This document shows, one piece after another, positions 33,767 to 43,828 of a DNA stretch of 64,000 nt. The notes below the pieces were generated by a model. It made no database searches and was not told where the DNA came from. It was given only the letters and a program-made list of their open reading frames with translations. Origin of the DNA: Stenotrophomonas maltophilia D457 (GTDB taxonomy: Bacteria > Pseudomonadota > Gammaproteobacteria > Xanthomonadales > Xanthomonadaceae); contig NC_017671.1 of the NCBI RefSeq assembly GCF_000284595.1, positions 1,955,001 through 2,019,000 of the forward strand. The letters run 5' to 3'. Both the position numbers and the translations under genes were made by a program. Every line of letters begins with the position of its first letter. Positions within the stretch are counted from its first letter, which is position 1.

Positions 33767-36607
33767 TTGTCCACGCACGTTGAACCGGCGGAAGAGCCAC
33801 CACACGAGGCCGTGCTGAGCGCGGCGCTGGTGCGCGCATTGCATGCGCTGCTGCCGGACTCGGCCGTGGTCCGCGTTGGCTGGGATGACCCGCAGCTGGG
33901 CCGCGGACAGGGCGGCTGGCCGGCTGTCGCGGCGGCCGACGCGTTGACGGTGCCCGGCGTGGGCAACGGTTGCCATGGCTGGGAATATGACGGTGCCCGC
34001 CTGCAGTTGTCGGTCGAAGGTGCCGTGCCTTCAGCGGCGTGGTGGGGGCTGGCCCGGCAGGCCATGGAGCTGGCGCTGCAGCGCGGTCGCCAAGCCGGGC
34101 AGATCAAGGCGCTGGAAGAAGCTGAACGGCTGCAGCAGGCGCTGTTCCAGATCGCCGATCTGGCTGGCGCCGACCTCGAGATGTCGGAGATGCTGCGTCA
34201 CGTGCACGGCGTGCTTGGCACGCTGATGTACGCGGAAAACTGCTACATCGTCGAGTACGACGATGTCCGCGACCAGATCCGCTTCCTGTACTTCGCCGAC
34301 CAGGTCGATGACTTCGTCGCCGATCCGTCGCAGAGCCATGACGCCGATGAGATGCCGCGCAGCCTGACCGTGGCGTTGCTGCGCCACGGCAAGCCGCTCA
34401 GCGGCCCCTCGCGCGAGTTGCTGGCGCGCGTGGTCGAGCAGGAGCACGACCCGCAGCGTGGACCGGAGAGCCTGGACTGGCTGGGCGTGCCGATGCTGCG
34501 CGATGGCCGGGTATGCGGCGCCATCGTGGTGCAGAGCTATGAGCTGGCGGCCCGTTATGGCGAGGCCGAGCGGGCGCTGCTGGGTTTTGTCGCGCAGCAC
34601 GTGCAGACCGCGATGGACCGGCGCCAGGCGCAGGTCCGGCTGGAACAGCAGGTGGAGCGGCGCACGCTGGAGCTGCAGCGTGCCAACCACAGCCTGCAGG
34701 ATGAAGTGGCCGAGCGCCGCCGCGCAGAGCAGCTGCAGACCGCGCTGTACAACATCGCCGAGATGGCGATGTCGGCCGACAGCCTGGCCCAGTTCTACGG
34801 GCAGGTGCATGGCGTGGTCGGGCGCCTGCTTGACGCGCGCAATTTCTACATCGCGCTGGTGAACGGGGCCGGCAGCGGCCTGGACTTCGTCTACTCGGTG
34901 GACGAGCACAACGCCAGCCGTGCGCCACGCCCGTTCAGCCGCGGCCTGACCGAGTACGTGGTGCGCAACCGGCGTCCGTTGCTGGCTTCGCGGCAGCAGA
35001 TCGACGCACTGCTGGCCAGCGGCGAAGTGCGCGAATCGGGCGCACGTTCGCATTGCTGGCTGGGTGTGCCGCTGCTGCGCGATGACGAGGTGGTCGGCGC
35101 GATCGTGGTGCAGAGCTACAGCGAGAACAGCACGTTCAGCGTGCACGATCAGCGCTTGTTGACCTTCGTTGCACAGAACATCGGAACCGGGCTGGCGCGC
35201 CAGCGCGACCAGCAGCAGCTGCGTTCGGCGCATGCCGAGCTGGAAAAGCGCGTGGAGGAACGTACCCGCGAGCTGGCCGAGGTCAACGAGAAGCTGCTCG
35301 GGCAGATCGGCGAGCGCCTGCGTGCCGAGCAGCGCCTGACCCATCAGGCCATGCACGATGCGCTGACCGGCCTGCCCAACCGCCTGCACCTGCTCGATCG
35401 CCTGCAGGATGCGCTGGCGCTGGCCAAGCGCGAGGGTGGGCCGGTGTTCGCCGTGCTGTTCCTCGACCTGGACCGCTTCAAGCTGGTCAACGACAGCATC
35501 GGCCACGCTGCCGGCGATCGCATGCTGGTGGAGGTGGCTAAGCGCATCGTATCGATGGCCGGCACCGATGACGTGGTGGCGCGGCTGGGCGGCGATGAGT
35601 TCGCGGTGCTGCTGCAGTGTCCGCAGGGGCTGGCACAGGCGCTGGAGTTCGGCCAGCGGCTGTTGCTGGCACTGCAGGAATCGATGTGGATCGCCGGGCG
35701 CGAACTGTTCCCGTCCGGCAGCCTGGGCATCGCCTTGTGGAACCCGCGCTACCGGACCGGTGAAGAACTGCTGCGCGACGCAGACGCGGCGATGTACCGG
35801 GCCAAGGCGCAGGGTCATGACCGCTGCGCGATCTTCGACGAAGACATGCGCGAAGAAGCGATGCGCAGCCTGGACCTGGAAGCGGATCTGCGGCGTGCGA
35901 TCAACAACCGCGACTTCGTGCCGTTCTACCAGCCGATCGTGCGCCTGTCCGATGGCGAAGTGGTGGGGCACGAGGCCTTGCTGCGCTGGCGCCACGAGCG
36001 TCGTGGCCTGTTGCTGCCCGGGGCGTTCCTGGAGCTGGGCGAGGAAAGCGGCCTGATCGAGCAGGTCGACTGGCTGATCTACGAACAGGTCATCGCGGGA
36101 CTGGCCGAAGGCGGCCACGGCTATGTCTCGGTGAACGTATCGCCACGCCATTTCCGCTCGGTCGAGTTCAGTGGTCGCCTGTTCGGTCTGCTCGATGCAT
36201 GCGGCGCCGACCCGCGCCGGCTGCGCCTGGAGATTACCGAGGTGGCGCTGCTGGATGATGGCCCGCACACGCTGCGCATCCTGCAGGGCCTGCGCGAGCG
36301 TGGCATCCAGGTGCAGCTGGACGATTTCGGTACCGGCTTCTCGGCGCTGTCCTACCTGCACCGCTTCCCGATCAGCACGTTGAAGATCGACCAGAGCTTC
36401 ATCGCCGGCCTGCATGGGCCGGAAGTGCAGAGCACGCGCGCGCTGGTCGAGGGCGTGCTGTCACTGGCCCGCACCTTGGGCATCGAAACCATCGGCGAAG
36501 GCATCGAGACCGAAGCGCAGCGGCAGACGCTGCGCGAACTTGGTTGCGACTACGGCCAGGGCTACCTGCTGGGCCGCCCGGCGCCGTGGGACGGCGCGGT
36601 GGCCTGA
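33767..36607 (+). CDS. GAF-GAF-GGDEF-EAL cyclic-di-GMP signalling protein
   Basis: About 946 residues. Two GAF domains (about 120-290 and 325-490; each contains WLGVPxLRD and GAIVVQSY) are separated and followed by coiled coils (VEQQVERRTLELQRAN, LEKRVEERTRELAEVN). A GGDEF domain with intact motif VARLGGDEFAVLL and an EAL domain with GHEALLRWRHE, VNVSPRHFRS and DDFGTGFSALSYL follow. Both catalytic motifs look intact, so it could make or degrade c-di-GMP depending on GAF ligand. The start is uncertain: TTG at 33767 fits the end of the intergenic region, but the frame stays open to 33596. Confidence 0.88.
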   Translation: MSTHVEPAEEPPHEAVLSAALVRALHALLPDSAVVRVGWDDPQLGRGQGGWPAVAAADALTVPGVGNGCHGWEYDGARLQLSVEGAVPSAAWWGLARQAMELALQRGRQAGQIKALEEAERLQQALFQIADLAGADLEMSEMLRHVHGVLGTLMYAENCYIVEYDDVRDQIRFLYFADQVDDFVADPSQSHDADEMPRSLTVALLRHGKPLSGPSRELLARVVEQEHDPQRGPESLDWLGVPMLRDGRVCGAIVVQSYELAARYGEAERALLGFVAQHVQTAMDRRQAQVRLEQQVERRTLELQRANHSLQDEVAERRRAEQLQTALYNIAEMAMSADSLAQFYGQVHGVVGRLLDARNFYIALVNGAGSGLDFVYSVDEHNASRAPRPFSRGLTEYVVRNRRPLLASRQQIDALLASGEVRESGARSHCWLGVPLLRDDEVVGAIVVQSYSENSTFSVHDQRLLTFVAQNIGTGLARQRDQQQLRSAHAELEKRVEERTRELAEVNEKLLGQIGERLRAEQRLTHQAMHDALTGLPNRLHLLDRLQDALALAKREGGPVFAVLFLDLDRFKLVNDSIGHAAGDRMLVEVAKRIVSMAGTDDVVARLGGDEFAVLLQCPQGLAQALEFGQRLLLALQESMWIAGRELFPSGSLGIALWNPRYRTGEELLRDADAAMYRAKAQGHDRCAIFDEDMREEAMRSLDLEADLRRAINNRDFVPFYQPIVRLSDGEVVGHEALLRWRHERRGLLLPGAFLELGEESGLIEQVDWLIYEQVIAGLAEGGHGYVSVNVSPRHFRSVEFSGRLFGLLDACGADPRRLRLEITEVALLDDGPHTLRILQGLRERGIQVQLDDFGTGFSALSYLHRFPISTLKIDQSFIAGLHGPEVQSTRALVEGVLSLARTLGIETIGEGIETEAQRQTLRELGCDYGQGYLLGRPAPWDGAVA

Positions 36608-36626
36608 GCCACCGCGCCGGGTCGCC

Positions 36627-37220
36627 TCAGCGCAGGGCGGAGCGACGCTTCTCGTCGATCCACTTGGAAGCCTGGGCCGGCTGGTAGTTCTGCATCCACT
36701 CCAGCATTTCCTCGATGTCCGAGCCGTACCACAGGTCCTGGCGCTGGTCCGGATGCAGGAAGCGCTCTTCCACCATGCGATCGATCATGCCGATCAGCGG
36801 GGCGTAGAAGCCTTCCACGTCGAGGAAGGCGCATGGCTTGTTGCCGATGCCCAGCTGGCGCCAGGTCAGCATCTCGAAGATCTCTTCCATGGTGCCGAAG
36901 CCGCCGGGCAGGGCGACGAAGCCATCGGCGAGGTCGAACATGCGCGACTTGCGCTCATGCATCGAACCGACGATCTCCAGTTCGGTCAGGCCGCGGTGGG
37001 CCACTTCCCAGTCGGCCAGCTGGCGCGGGATCACGCCGGTCACCTCCCCGCCGGCGGCGAGCACGGCATTGGCCACGGTTCCCATCAGGCCGACGTTGCC
37101 GCCGCCATACACCAGGCGCAGGCCGTCACGGGCGATGCGATCACCCAGGGCAATGGCGCGTTCGGTGTAGGCCGGCTTGCTGCCAGCGTTGGAACCACAG
37201 TACACACAGATCGATTTCAT
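36627..37220 (-). CDS. LOG-family protein (cytokinin riboside 5'-monophosphate phosphoribohydrolase-like)
   Basis: 197 residues, Rossmann-like. MKSICVYCGSNAGSKPAY at the start and LVYGGGNVGLMG bind nucleotide. The catalytic PGGFGTMEEIFE motif with an Arg three turns earlier (HERKSRMF) is the LOG signature. Such enzymes cleave nucleotide monophosphates to free base and ribose phosphate. Convergent with the c-di-GMP gene and isolated from other genes. Confidence 0.9.
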   Translation of the reverse strand: MKSICVYCGSNAGSKPAYTERAIALGDRIARDGLRLVYGGGNVGLMGTVANAVLAAGGEVTGVIPRQLADWEVAHRGLTELEIVGSMHERKSRMFDLADGFVALPGGFGTMEEIFEMLTWRQLGIGNKPCAFLDVEGFYAPLIGMIDRMVEERFLHPDQRQDLWYGSDIEEMLEWMQNYQPAQASKWIDEKRRSALR

Positions 37221-37323
37221 GGATCTTCCTGTCTCTTGGCCGGAAACGAAAACGCCCCGTCGCCAACCGCAGGGCGGTCAGGGACGGGGTGTCGGTGGAT
37301 TATGAGGCCTTGACAGGCCTTCT

Positions 37324-37397
37324 GTAGAGCCGAGCCACGCTCGGCTGCGCTTCGTTCAGATCGCGGCAAAGGCTGAGTCGAGCATGGCTCGACTCTA
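37324..37397. repeat. Inverted pair of SMAG repeats
   Basis: GTAGAGCCGAGCCACGCTCG at 37324 and an inverted relative ending CGACTCTAC at 37397. A head-to-head SMAG dimer between two leftward genes (LOG and aminotransferase). Confidence 0.85.
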
Positions 37398-37413
37398 CAA
37401 ACGCCAAGCAGGC

Positions 37414-38910
37414 TTACGCGGCAGCCGCCTGTTCGCGACGCGGGCCTTCACGCAGGGCGCGGCCCACCATGCCGACCAGCAGGTCCAGCTCATCGCTGTC
37501 CATGCCGAAGTGCGGGGTGAAGCGCAGCGAATTCTCGCCGCCGTGGATCACGTTGATGCCGTGCTGGCGCAGCCATTCCTCGGTGGAATTGGCGCCGTAG
37601 CACTTGAACTGCGGGGCCAGCTCGCAGGAGAACAGCAGGCCGGTGCCCTGCACCTTGGTGATCAGGCCACCCAGTTCGCTCTTGAGCTGTTCCAGCTTGC
37701 GCACGGCCTCGGCACCGCGTTCGGCGATGTTGGCACGCACCTGCGGGGTCAGCTGCGCCAGGGTGGCACAGGCCACGTCCAGCGCGCGTGGGTTGCTGGT
37801 CATGGTGTTGCCGTAGATGCCCTTGCGGTACAGCTGCGCGGCGTGCTCGGTCACCGCCAGCACCGACAGCGGGTACTGCGCGGCGTTGAGCGCCTTGGAG
37901 TAGGTCTCCATGTCCGGCGGATCCAGGCCTTCGAAGCCCGGGTAATCGACCACCGACAGCACGCCATGCGCGCGCAGACCAGCCTGGATCGAGTCCAGCA
38001 GCAGCAGGCTGCCGTGCGCACGGGTCAGCTCACGGGCCACGGCATAGAACGCCGGCGGCACCGAACGGCCCGGGTCGCCTTCGCCCATTACCGGTTCCAG
38101 GAACACCGCCTCGATGAACCACTGGTTGCGTGCGGCGTCCTCGAACACCTTGCGCAGGCCGGCCTCGTCGTACGGCGCCACGGTGATCACCGAATCCTCG
38201 CCGCGGTAGCTGGCCAGGTGCTGCATGTAGCTCTTGCGGCTGGAATCGGAATACAGGGCAGGGCGGTCGGTACGGCCATGGAAGCTGCCCTTGACCACCA
38301 CGCGCTTGATCGTGGCGCCGGCGTGGCGCGCGCCCGGGTCGGTCTGCAGCTTGGCGTTGACGTCGGCGATGCGCGCGGCCAGGCCAACCGCCTCGGAGCC
38401 GGAATTCAGGCACATGAAGCGCGCGAACGGGCAGCCGCCACGGCGGTGGCCGATCTCGGCGCGCAGGGCCGTGATGAAGCGCTGCTGCGACAGGCTGGGG
38501 GTCATGATGTTGGCCATCACCTGTGGGCGTGCCATCGCCTCCAGCACGGCATCCGGGGTGTGCCCGAAGCCGAGCATGCCGTAGCCGCCGGCGTCGTACA
38601 GCACCGCGCCCTTCAGGGTGACCACCCAGGGGCCACGCGCGGCCAGCGCCACGTACGGGGTCACTGCATCATCGGCGTAGAAATTGACGAAGCCGTCCTG
38701 CATCGCGTCGATCTGCGCCTGTTCGTCCTGCGCCAGCAGCGGCCCCAGGTCGGCCTGCACGCGCGCGAACTCCTCGGCGGCGGCATCCACTGCGGCGATC
38801 AGCTGCGGGTGGCGGACGGACAGGGCGGTCAGGGTGGCGTCGTCCAGGCCGGTGGTGAGGCGGGTGCCGGGCTGGGTGCGCAGGGGGGCGAGGCGTTCGA
38901 TGAAGCTCAT
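37414..38910 (-). CDS. Class III PLP-dependent aminotransferase
   Basis: 498 residues. FMCLNSGSEAVGLAARIADV is the PLP phosphate-binding region, LLLLDSIQAGLRAHG contains the cofactor-contacting Asp, and METYSKALNAAQYPLSVLAV has the catalytic Lys. AGGAG lies 8 bases before the ATG at 38910, which overrides a longer frame. Related to ornithine/acetylornithine-type aminotransferases, but the substrate is not clear; the length and the DSIQAG variant (DEVQTG in most) set it apart from ArgD. Isolated gene, divergent from queA. Confidence 0.88.
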   Translation of the reverse strand: MSFIERLAPLRTQPGTRLTTGLDDATLTALSVRHPQLIAAVDAAAEEFARVQADLGPLLAQDEQAQIDAMQDGFVNFYADDAVTPYVALAARGPWVVTLKGAVLYDAGGYGMLGFGHTPDAVLEAMARPQVMANIMTPSLSQQRFITALRAEIGHRRGGCPFARFMCLNSGSEAVGLAARIADVNAKLQTDPGARHAGATIKRVVVKGSFHGRTDRPALYSDSSRKSYMQHLASYRGEDSVITVAPYDEAGLRKVFEDAARNQWFIEAVFLEPVMGEGDPGRSVPPAFYAVARELTRAHGSLLLLDSIQAGLRAHGVLSVVDYPGFEGLDPPDMETYSKALNAAQYPLSVLAVTEHAAQLYRKGIYGNTMTSNPRALDVACATLAQLTPQVRANIAERGAEAVRKLEQLKSELGGLITKVQGTGLLFSCELAPQFKCYGANSTEEWLRQHGINVIHGGENSLRFTPHFGMDSDELDLLVGMVGRALREGPRREQAAAA

Positions 38911-39119
38911 TGCAGATCTCCTGAAACGATGGGTCGCACGGGCCTTCAAAAGCAAAACGCGCGTCAACGCGCGCTTGGGGGCAGGCTCGTGCAGCGGACT
39001 TCCGACTCGATGCTAGCACTTGTTTTTTTGCGCGATAACCCCGCAAAAACCTGCTGCATAGCAGCATTTTGCGCGACGTTCGCCGCGAAGCACGCCGGCT
39101 CGCAGACGCTGGACGTACA

Positions 39120-40187
39120 ATGCGCGCCATTGTCGACCTGTTGCCGCCCACTGCCTTGAAGAAGTCCGATTTCAACTACGACCTGCCGGCCGAACTGATC
39201 GCGCAGGCGCCCCTGGCCGAGCGTTCCGCCAGCCGCCTGCTGCTGGTGCCGCAAGCCCCCGCCGCATTCACCGACCTGCAGGTGCGTGACCTTCCGTCGC
39301 TGCTGCAGCCGGGCGACCTGCTGGTGTTCAACGACACCCGGGTGATCCCGGCGCGCCTGTTCGGGCAGAAGGCCAGCGGCGGCCGCGTGGAGATCCTGAT
39401 CGAGCGCTTGCTCGGCGGCCAGCAGGCCCGTGCCCAGGTGGGCGCCAGCAAGTCGCCGAAGGCCGGCAGCCGCATCGCGCTGGATGCCGGTGGCGAAGCC
39501 GAGGTGCTGGGCCGCGATGGCGAGTTCTACGTGCTGCAGTTCCACGTGCCCGAGTCGCTGGAGCAGTGGCTGCTGCATGCCGGCCGCCTGCCGCTGCCGC
39601 CGTACATCCAGCGCGAGCCGGGCGTGGACGACCGCGAGCGCTACCAGACCGTGTTCGCGCGTGAAGTGGGCGCGGTGGCGGCACCGACCGCGGGCCTGCA
39701 TTTCGACGAACCGTTGCTGGCCGCACTGAAGGAAAAGGGCGTGGAGTTCGGCCACGTCACCCTGCACGTGGGCGCGGGCACCTTCCAGCCGGTGCGTGCC
39801 GAAGACCTGAAGGACCACGTGATGCACCGCGAGTGGCTGAATGTCGGTGCCGAACTGGTGCAGCAGGTGCGGCGCACGCGCGCCGCCGGCGGCCGCGTGA
39901 TCGGCGTCGGCACCACCGTGGTGCGCGCGCTGGAAAGCGCGATGCGCGATGGCGAGCTGCTGCCGTTCGCCGGCGAGACGCAGATCTTCATCACCCCCGG
40001 CTACCGCATCCGCAGCGTGGACGCGATGGTGACCAACTTCCACCTGCCGGAAAGCACGCTGCTGATGATGATCTCCGCGTTTGCCGGCAAGGAGCGCGTG
40101 TTCGAGGCCTACCAGCACGCGATCGAGCAGCGCTACCGCTTCTTCAGCTACGGCGACGCGATGCTGCTGTTCCCGCAGGCGGGGTAG
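39120..40187 (+). CDS. queA: S-adenosylmethionine:tRNA ribosyltransferase-isomerase QueA
   Basis: 355 residues, the family norm. SDFNYDLPAELIAQAPLAER starts the conserved core. VFNDTRVIPARLFG, AAPTAGLHFDEPLLAAL and GVGTTVVRALES are family hallmarks. It transfers ribose from SAM to 7-aminomethyl-7-deazaguanine in tRNA to form epoxyqueuosine. The ATG at 39120 adds about a dozen residues before the usual core; a TTG at 39156 would give the shorter form. First of queA-tgt-yajC-secD-secF. Confidence 0.95.
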   Translation: MRAIVDLLPPTALKKSDFNYDLPAELIAQAPLAERSASRLLLVPQAPAAFTDLQVRDLPSLLQPGDLLVFNDTRVIPARLFGQKASGGRVEILIERLLGGQQARAQVGASKSPKAGSRIALDAGGEAEVLGRDGEFYVLQFHVPESLEQWLLHAGRLPLPPYIQREPGVDDRERYQTVFAREVGAVAAPTAGLHFDEPLLAALKEKGVEFGHVTLHVGAGTFQPVRAEDLKDHVMHREWLNVGAELVQQVRRTRAAGGRVIGVGTTVVRALESAMRDGELLPFAGETQIFITPGYRIRSVDAMVTNFHLPESTLLMMISAFAGKERVFEAYQHAIEQRYRFFSYGDAMLLFPQAG

Positions 40188-40285
40188 CGCGCCCCGGGAG
40201 GGCAGGGGCCCCCTGTGGGTGCGCACCTTGGTGCGCACGCCTTCTTGGGAGACAATAGGCAACTATTTGCCCCAATGACCGCTCC

Positions 40286-41416
40286 ATGTCCCGACTGCAG
40301 TTCCAGCTCCAGACCCGCGACGGCCGTGCCCGCCGTGGCCGCCTGACCTTCCCGCGTGGCACGGTGGAAACGCCGGCCTTCATGCCGGTGGGGACCTATG
40401 GCTCGGTCAAGGGCATCCTGCCGGACCAGGTGCGCGCGCTGGGCGCCGAGATCATCCTCGGCAATACCTTCCACCTGTACCTGCGCCCGGGCCTGGACAT
40501 CATCGCCGACCACGGCGGCCTGCACGGCTTCTGCCGCTGGGATGGCCCGATCCTGACCGACTCCGGCGGCTTCCAGGTGTTCTCGCTGGCGCACCGCCGC
40601 AAGATCACCGAGCAGGGCGTGACCTTCGCCTCGCCGACCGACGGCGCACGGGTCTTCCTCGGTCCCGAGGAGAGCATGAAGATCCAGAAGGTGCTCGATT
40701 CGGACATCGTGATGATCTTCGACGAATGCACCCCGTACCCGGCCACCGAGGACGTTGCCCGCCGTTCGATGGAGTTGAGCCTGCGCTGGGCGCAGCGCAG
40801 TCGCAACGCGCATGACGAACTGGGCAACGACGCGGCCCTGTTCGGCATCGTCCAGGGCGGCGTGCATACCGACCTGCGCAGCCGCTCGGCCGATGCCCTG
40901 CAGGCGATCGGCTTCGACGGCTACGCCATCGGCGGCCTGGCCGTGGGCGAGCCGGAGCACGAGCGCAACGCCATGCTCGACCACCTGGACCCGGAGCTGC
41001 CGGGCGACCGCCCGCGCTACCTGATGGGCGTGGGCCGGCCGGAGGACCTGGTCGAGGGTGTCGCACGTGGCGTGGACATGTTCGATTGCGTGATGCCGAC
41101 CCGCAACGCCCGCAACGGCCACTATTTCACCTCGTTCGGCACCGTCCGCATCCGCAACTCCCAGTACGCGCGCGACATGGACCCGATCGAGCCGGGTTGC
41201 GGCTGCGTGGCCTGCACCGGCGGCTACACCCGTTCCTACCTGCGCCACCTGGACCGCTGCAACGAGATGCTGGCGCCGATGCTGGGCACCCTGCACAACC
41301 TGTTCTACTACGAAAAGCTGATGGCCGACATCCGCGCGGCGATCGAGGCGGGAACCTTCCTGGCCTTCCGTGAGTCCTTCTACGCGGCACGCGGGGCGGT
41401 GGCCCCGCCGCTGTAA
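40286..41416 (+). CDS. tgt: Queuine tRNA-ribosyltransferase Tgt
   Basis: 376 residues. Contains [14 protein letters not shown], the active-site [33 protein letters not shown] and catalytic Asp in [13 protein letters not shown]. The zinc site [18 protein letters not shown] with a later His is complete. It swaps guanine 34 for preQ1 in tRNAs for Asn, Asp, His and Tyr, providing the substrate for QueA, encoded just upstream. Confidence 0.97.
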   Translation: MSRLQFQLQTRDGRARRGRLTFPRGTVETPAFMPVGTYGSVKGILPDQVRALGAEIILGNTFHLYLRPGLDIIADHGGLHGFCRWDGPILTDSGGFQVFSLAHRRKITEQGVTFASPTDGARVFLGPEESMKIQKVLDSDIVMIFDECTPYPATEDVARRSMELSLRWAQRSRNAHDELGNDAALFGIVQGGVHTDLRSRSADALQAIGFDGYAIGGLAVGEPEHERNAMLDHLDPELPGDRPRYLMGVGRPEDLVEGVARGVDMFDCVMPTRNARNGHYFTSFGTVRIRNSQYARDMDPIEPGCGCVACTGGYTRSYLRHLDRCNEMLAPMLGTLHNLFYYEKLMADIRAAIEAGTFLAFRESFYAARGAVAPPL

Positions 41417-41549
41417 CCCGAACGCCCCCTGCCAAACGGCCCAAGGACGAACGCCCGGGGCCGTGGCATACTTCAAGGCTGACCCAGATCCGCGGTCGAC
41501 ACCCCCGTCCCTGAAGGGACGGGAGCGCCGCCCAACCAAAGGACCAACG

Positions 41550-41894
41550 ATGAACCTGCTTGCTTTCCTGATTCCCGCCGCCCACGCCCAGGCCGCCGGC
41601 GGCCAACCGCAGGGCATGGGCCTGACCACGCTGCTGTTCCCGATCATCCTGATCGCCATCATGTACTTCCTGATGATCCGCCCGCAGATGAAGCGGCAGA
41701 AGGAACACAAGTCCATGCTGGAGAAGATCAAGCGTGGCGACGAAGTGCTGACCAACGGTGGCATCGCCGGCAAGGTCACCGACATCGGCGACAACTTCAT
41801 CACCATCGAAGTGGCCGAGAACGTGCGCATCCGCGTGCAGAAGGGCGCTGTCGGCAGCGTGCTGCCGACCGGCACCCTGGATTCGGCCAAGTAA
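41550..41894 (+). CDS. yajC: Sec translocon accessory protein YajC
   Basis: 114 residues. A short N-terminal stretch (MNLLAFLIPAAHAQ) precedes one transmembrane helix (LLFPIILIAIMYFLMIRPQM), then the cytoplasmic domain with RGDEVLTNGGIAGKVTDI, the YajC hallmark. It binds SecDF as a helper of the SecYEG channel. Precedes secD in the usual order. Confidence 0.96.
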   Translation: MNLLAFLIPAAHAQAAGGQPQGMGLTTLLFPIILIAIMYFLMIRPQMKRQKEHKSMLEKIKRGDEVLTNGGIAGKVTDIGDNFITIEVAENVRIRVQKGAVGSVLPTGTLDSAK

Positions 41895-41955
41895 GCCACT
41901 CCCTTTCCGAAGCACAACCGCGGCGCCGGGGATGGCGCCGCGCGGGACCCAAGCA

Positions 41956-43812
41956 ATGCTCGAATTTCCACGCTGGAAGTACGTCGTCATCCTGATCGTA
42001 CTGGCGCTCAGTGCGCTGTACGCGCTGCCCAACATCTACCAGAAGGACCCGGCCATCCAGATCACCGCCAACCGTGGCGGGCAGATCGACGATGCGCTGC
42101 GCGACCGTGTGCTGGCCGACCTGAAGAAGGCCGGGGTCACTGCCATCGGTGCCGAAAAGGAAGGGGAAAGCCTGATCGTCCGTCTGCCGGACCTGAAGTC
42201 GCAGTCTGCGGCCAGCGATGCCCTGCGCGACACCGTCGGCGAGAAGTACACGGTGGCCCTGAACCTGGCCTCGACCGTGCCGGACTGGCTGGCCCGGCTG
42301 GGCGGTCGCCCGATGGTGCTCGGCCTGGACCTTCAGGGTGGCGTGCACTTCGTGCTGCAGGTCGACCAGAAGGCCGCCCTCGACAAGCGCCTGGATGCCT
42401 ACACCGAAGACGTGCGCAGCACCCTGCGTGACGCCCGCATCGCCTACCAGTCGGTGGAGCGCCGTGCGGACAACAGCATCGTGGCCAACCTGAGCCCGTC
42501 CGCCGGTGACGACGCCGCGCAGCGTGCCCGTGCCGCCCTGGTCAAGGCACAGCCGACGCTCGGCTATGACGTCAGCGGCAACCGCATCACGGTCACCGTG
42601 CCGGAGACCGAGATCACGCAGATCGCCAACGGCGCCATCGAGCAGAACATCAACACCCTGCGCAACCGCGTGAACCAGCTCGGCGTGGCCGAGCCGATCA
42701 TCCAGCGCCAGGGTGCCGACCGTGTGGTCGTGCAGCTGCCGGGCGTGCAGGACACCGCCGAAGCCAAGCGCATGATCGGCGCCACCGCCACCCTGGAGTA
42801 CCGCGCGGTGGTCGAGGGCAATGCGCAGGACGCCATCAATTCCGGCCGCATCCCGCCGGAAGCGAAGGTCTACCAGCAGCGTGATGGCCGCGGCCCGATC
42901 CTGCTGAACAAGCGCGTGATCGTCACCGGTGACCAGATGGTCGGCGCGCAGGCGGTGACCGATTCGAACAGTGGCTCCCCGGCCGTCAGCGTGACGCTGA
43001 ACAATGTCGGCGGCCAGCGCATGTTCGACTTCACCAGCGCCAACGTGAACAAGCCGATGGCGGTGGTCTACACCGAACGCGTGCCGACCGTGACCGTCGT
43101 CGACGGCCAGGAAGTGCGTGGCTTCAAGGTCAACGAGGAAGTGATCTCGGTGGCCAACATCAACGGCGTGTTCGGCAAGAACTTCCAGACCACCGGCCTG
43201 CAGAAGAAGGAAGCCGAGGACCTGGCCAAGCTGCTGAAGTCCGGCTCGCTGGCCGCGCCGATGGACTTCGTCGAAGAGCGCGTGGTCGGCCCGAGCCTGG
43301 GCGCCGAGAACGTCAAGAACGGCATGCGCGCGGTGGTGTTCGCGTTCCTGTTCACCCTGGTGTTCTTCAGCATCTACTACCGCATGTTCGGTGTGATCAC
43401 CTCGGCGGCGATGCTGTTCAACCTGCTGATCGTGGTGGCGGTGATGTCGCTGTTCGGCGCCACCATGACCCTGCCGGGCTTCGCCGGCCTGGCGTTGTCG
43501 GTGGGCCTGTCGGTGGACGCCAACGTGCTGATCAACGAGCGTATCCGTGAAGAACTGCGCGCCGGCGTGCCGGGCAAGACCGCGATCGTGACCGGTTACG
43601 AGCGTGCCTCGGGCACCATCCTCGACGCCAACCTGACCGGCCTGATCGTCGGCGTGGCGCTGTTCGCATTCGGTACCGGTCCGCTGAAGGGCTTCGCGCT
43701 GACCATGATCATCGGTATTTTCGCCTCCATGTTCACTGCGATCACCGTGTCGCGTGCGCTGGCGACGCTGATCTACGGCCGTCGCAAGAAGCTCCAGAAC
43801 GTGGCCATCTGA
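41956..43812 (+). CDS. secD: Protein translocase subunit SecD
   Basis: 618 residues. One N-terminal transmembrane helix, a large periplasmic P1 domain containing MVLGLDLQGGVHFVLQVD, and five C-terminal helices with LGAENVKNGMRAVVFAFL, GLALSVGLSVDANVLINERI and GYERASGTILDANLTGLI. SecD works with SecF, using proton flow to pull proteins out of the SecYEG channel. The spacing to secF is short (16 bp). Confidence 0.97.
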   Translation: MLEFPRWKYVVILIVLALSALYALPNIYQKDPAIQITANRGGQIDDALRDRVLADLKKAGVTAIGAEKEGESLIVRLPDLKSQSAASDALRDTVGEKYTVALNLASTVPDWLARLGGRPMVLGLDLQGGVHFVLQVDQKAALDKRLDAYTEDVRSTLRDARIAYQSVERRADNSIVANLSPSAGDDAAQRARAALVKAQPTLGYDVSGNRITVTVPETEITQIANGAIEQNINTLRNRVNQLGVAEPIIQRQGADRVVVQLPGVQDTAEAKRMIGATATLEYRAVVEGNAQDAINSGRIPPEAKVYQQRDGRGPILLNKRVIVTGDQMVGAQAVTDSNSGSPAVSVTLNNVGGQRMFDFTSANVNKPMAVVYTERVPTVTVVDGQEVRGFKVNEEVISVANINGVFGKNFQTTGLQKKEAEDLAKLLKSGSLAAPMDFVEERVVGPSLGAENVKNGMRAVVFAFLFTLVFFSIYYRMFGVITSAAMLFNLLIVVAVMSLFGATMTLPGFAGLALSVGLSVDANVLINERIREELRAGVPGKTAIVTGYERASGTILDANLTGLIVGVALFAFGTGPLKGFALTMIIGIFASMFTAITVSRALATLIYGRRKKLQNVAI

Positions 43813-43828
43813 CGGGACGACACGCACA

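Noticed and set aside
34031..36415. 794-codon open frame antisense to the GGDEF-EAL gene
   Set aside because: Shadow frame; the sense gene has several recognisable domains with intact motifs.
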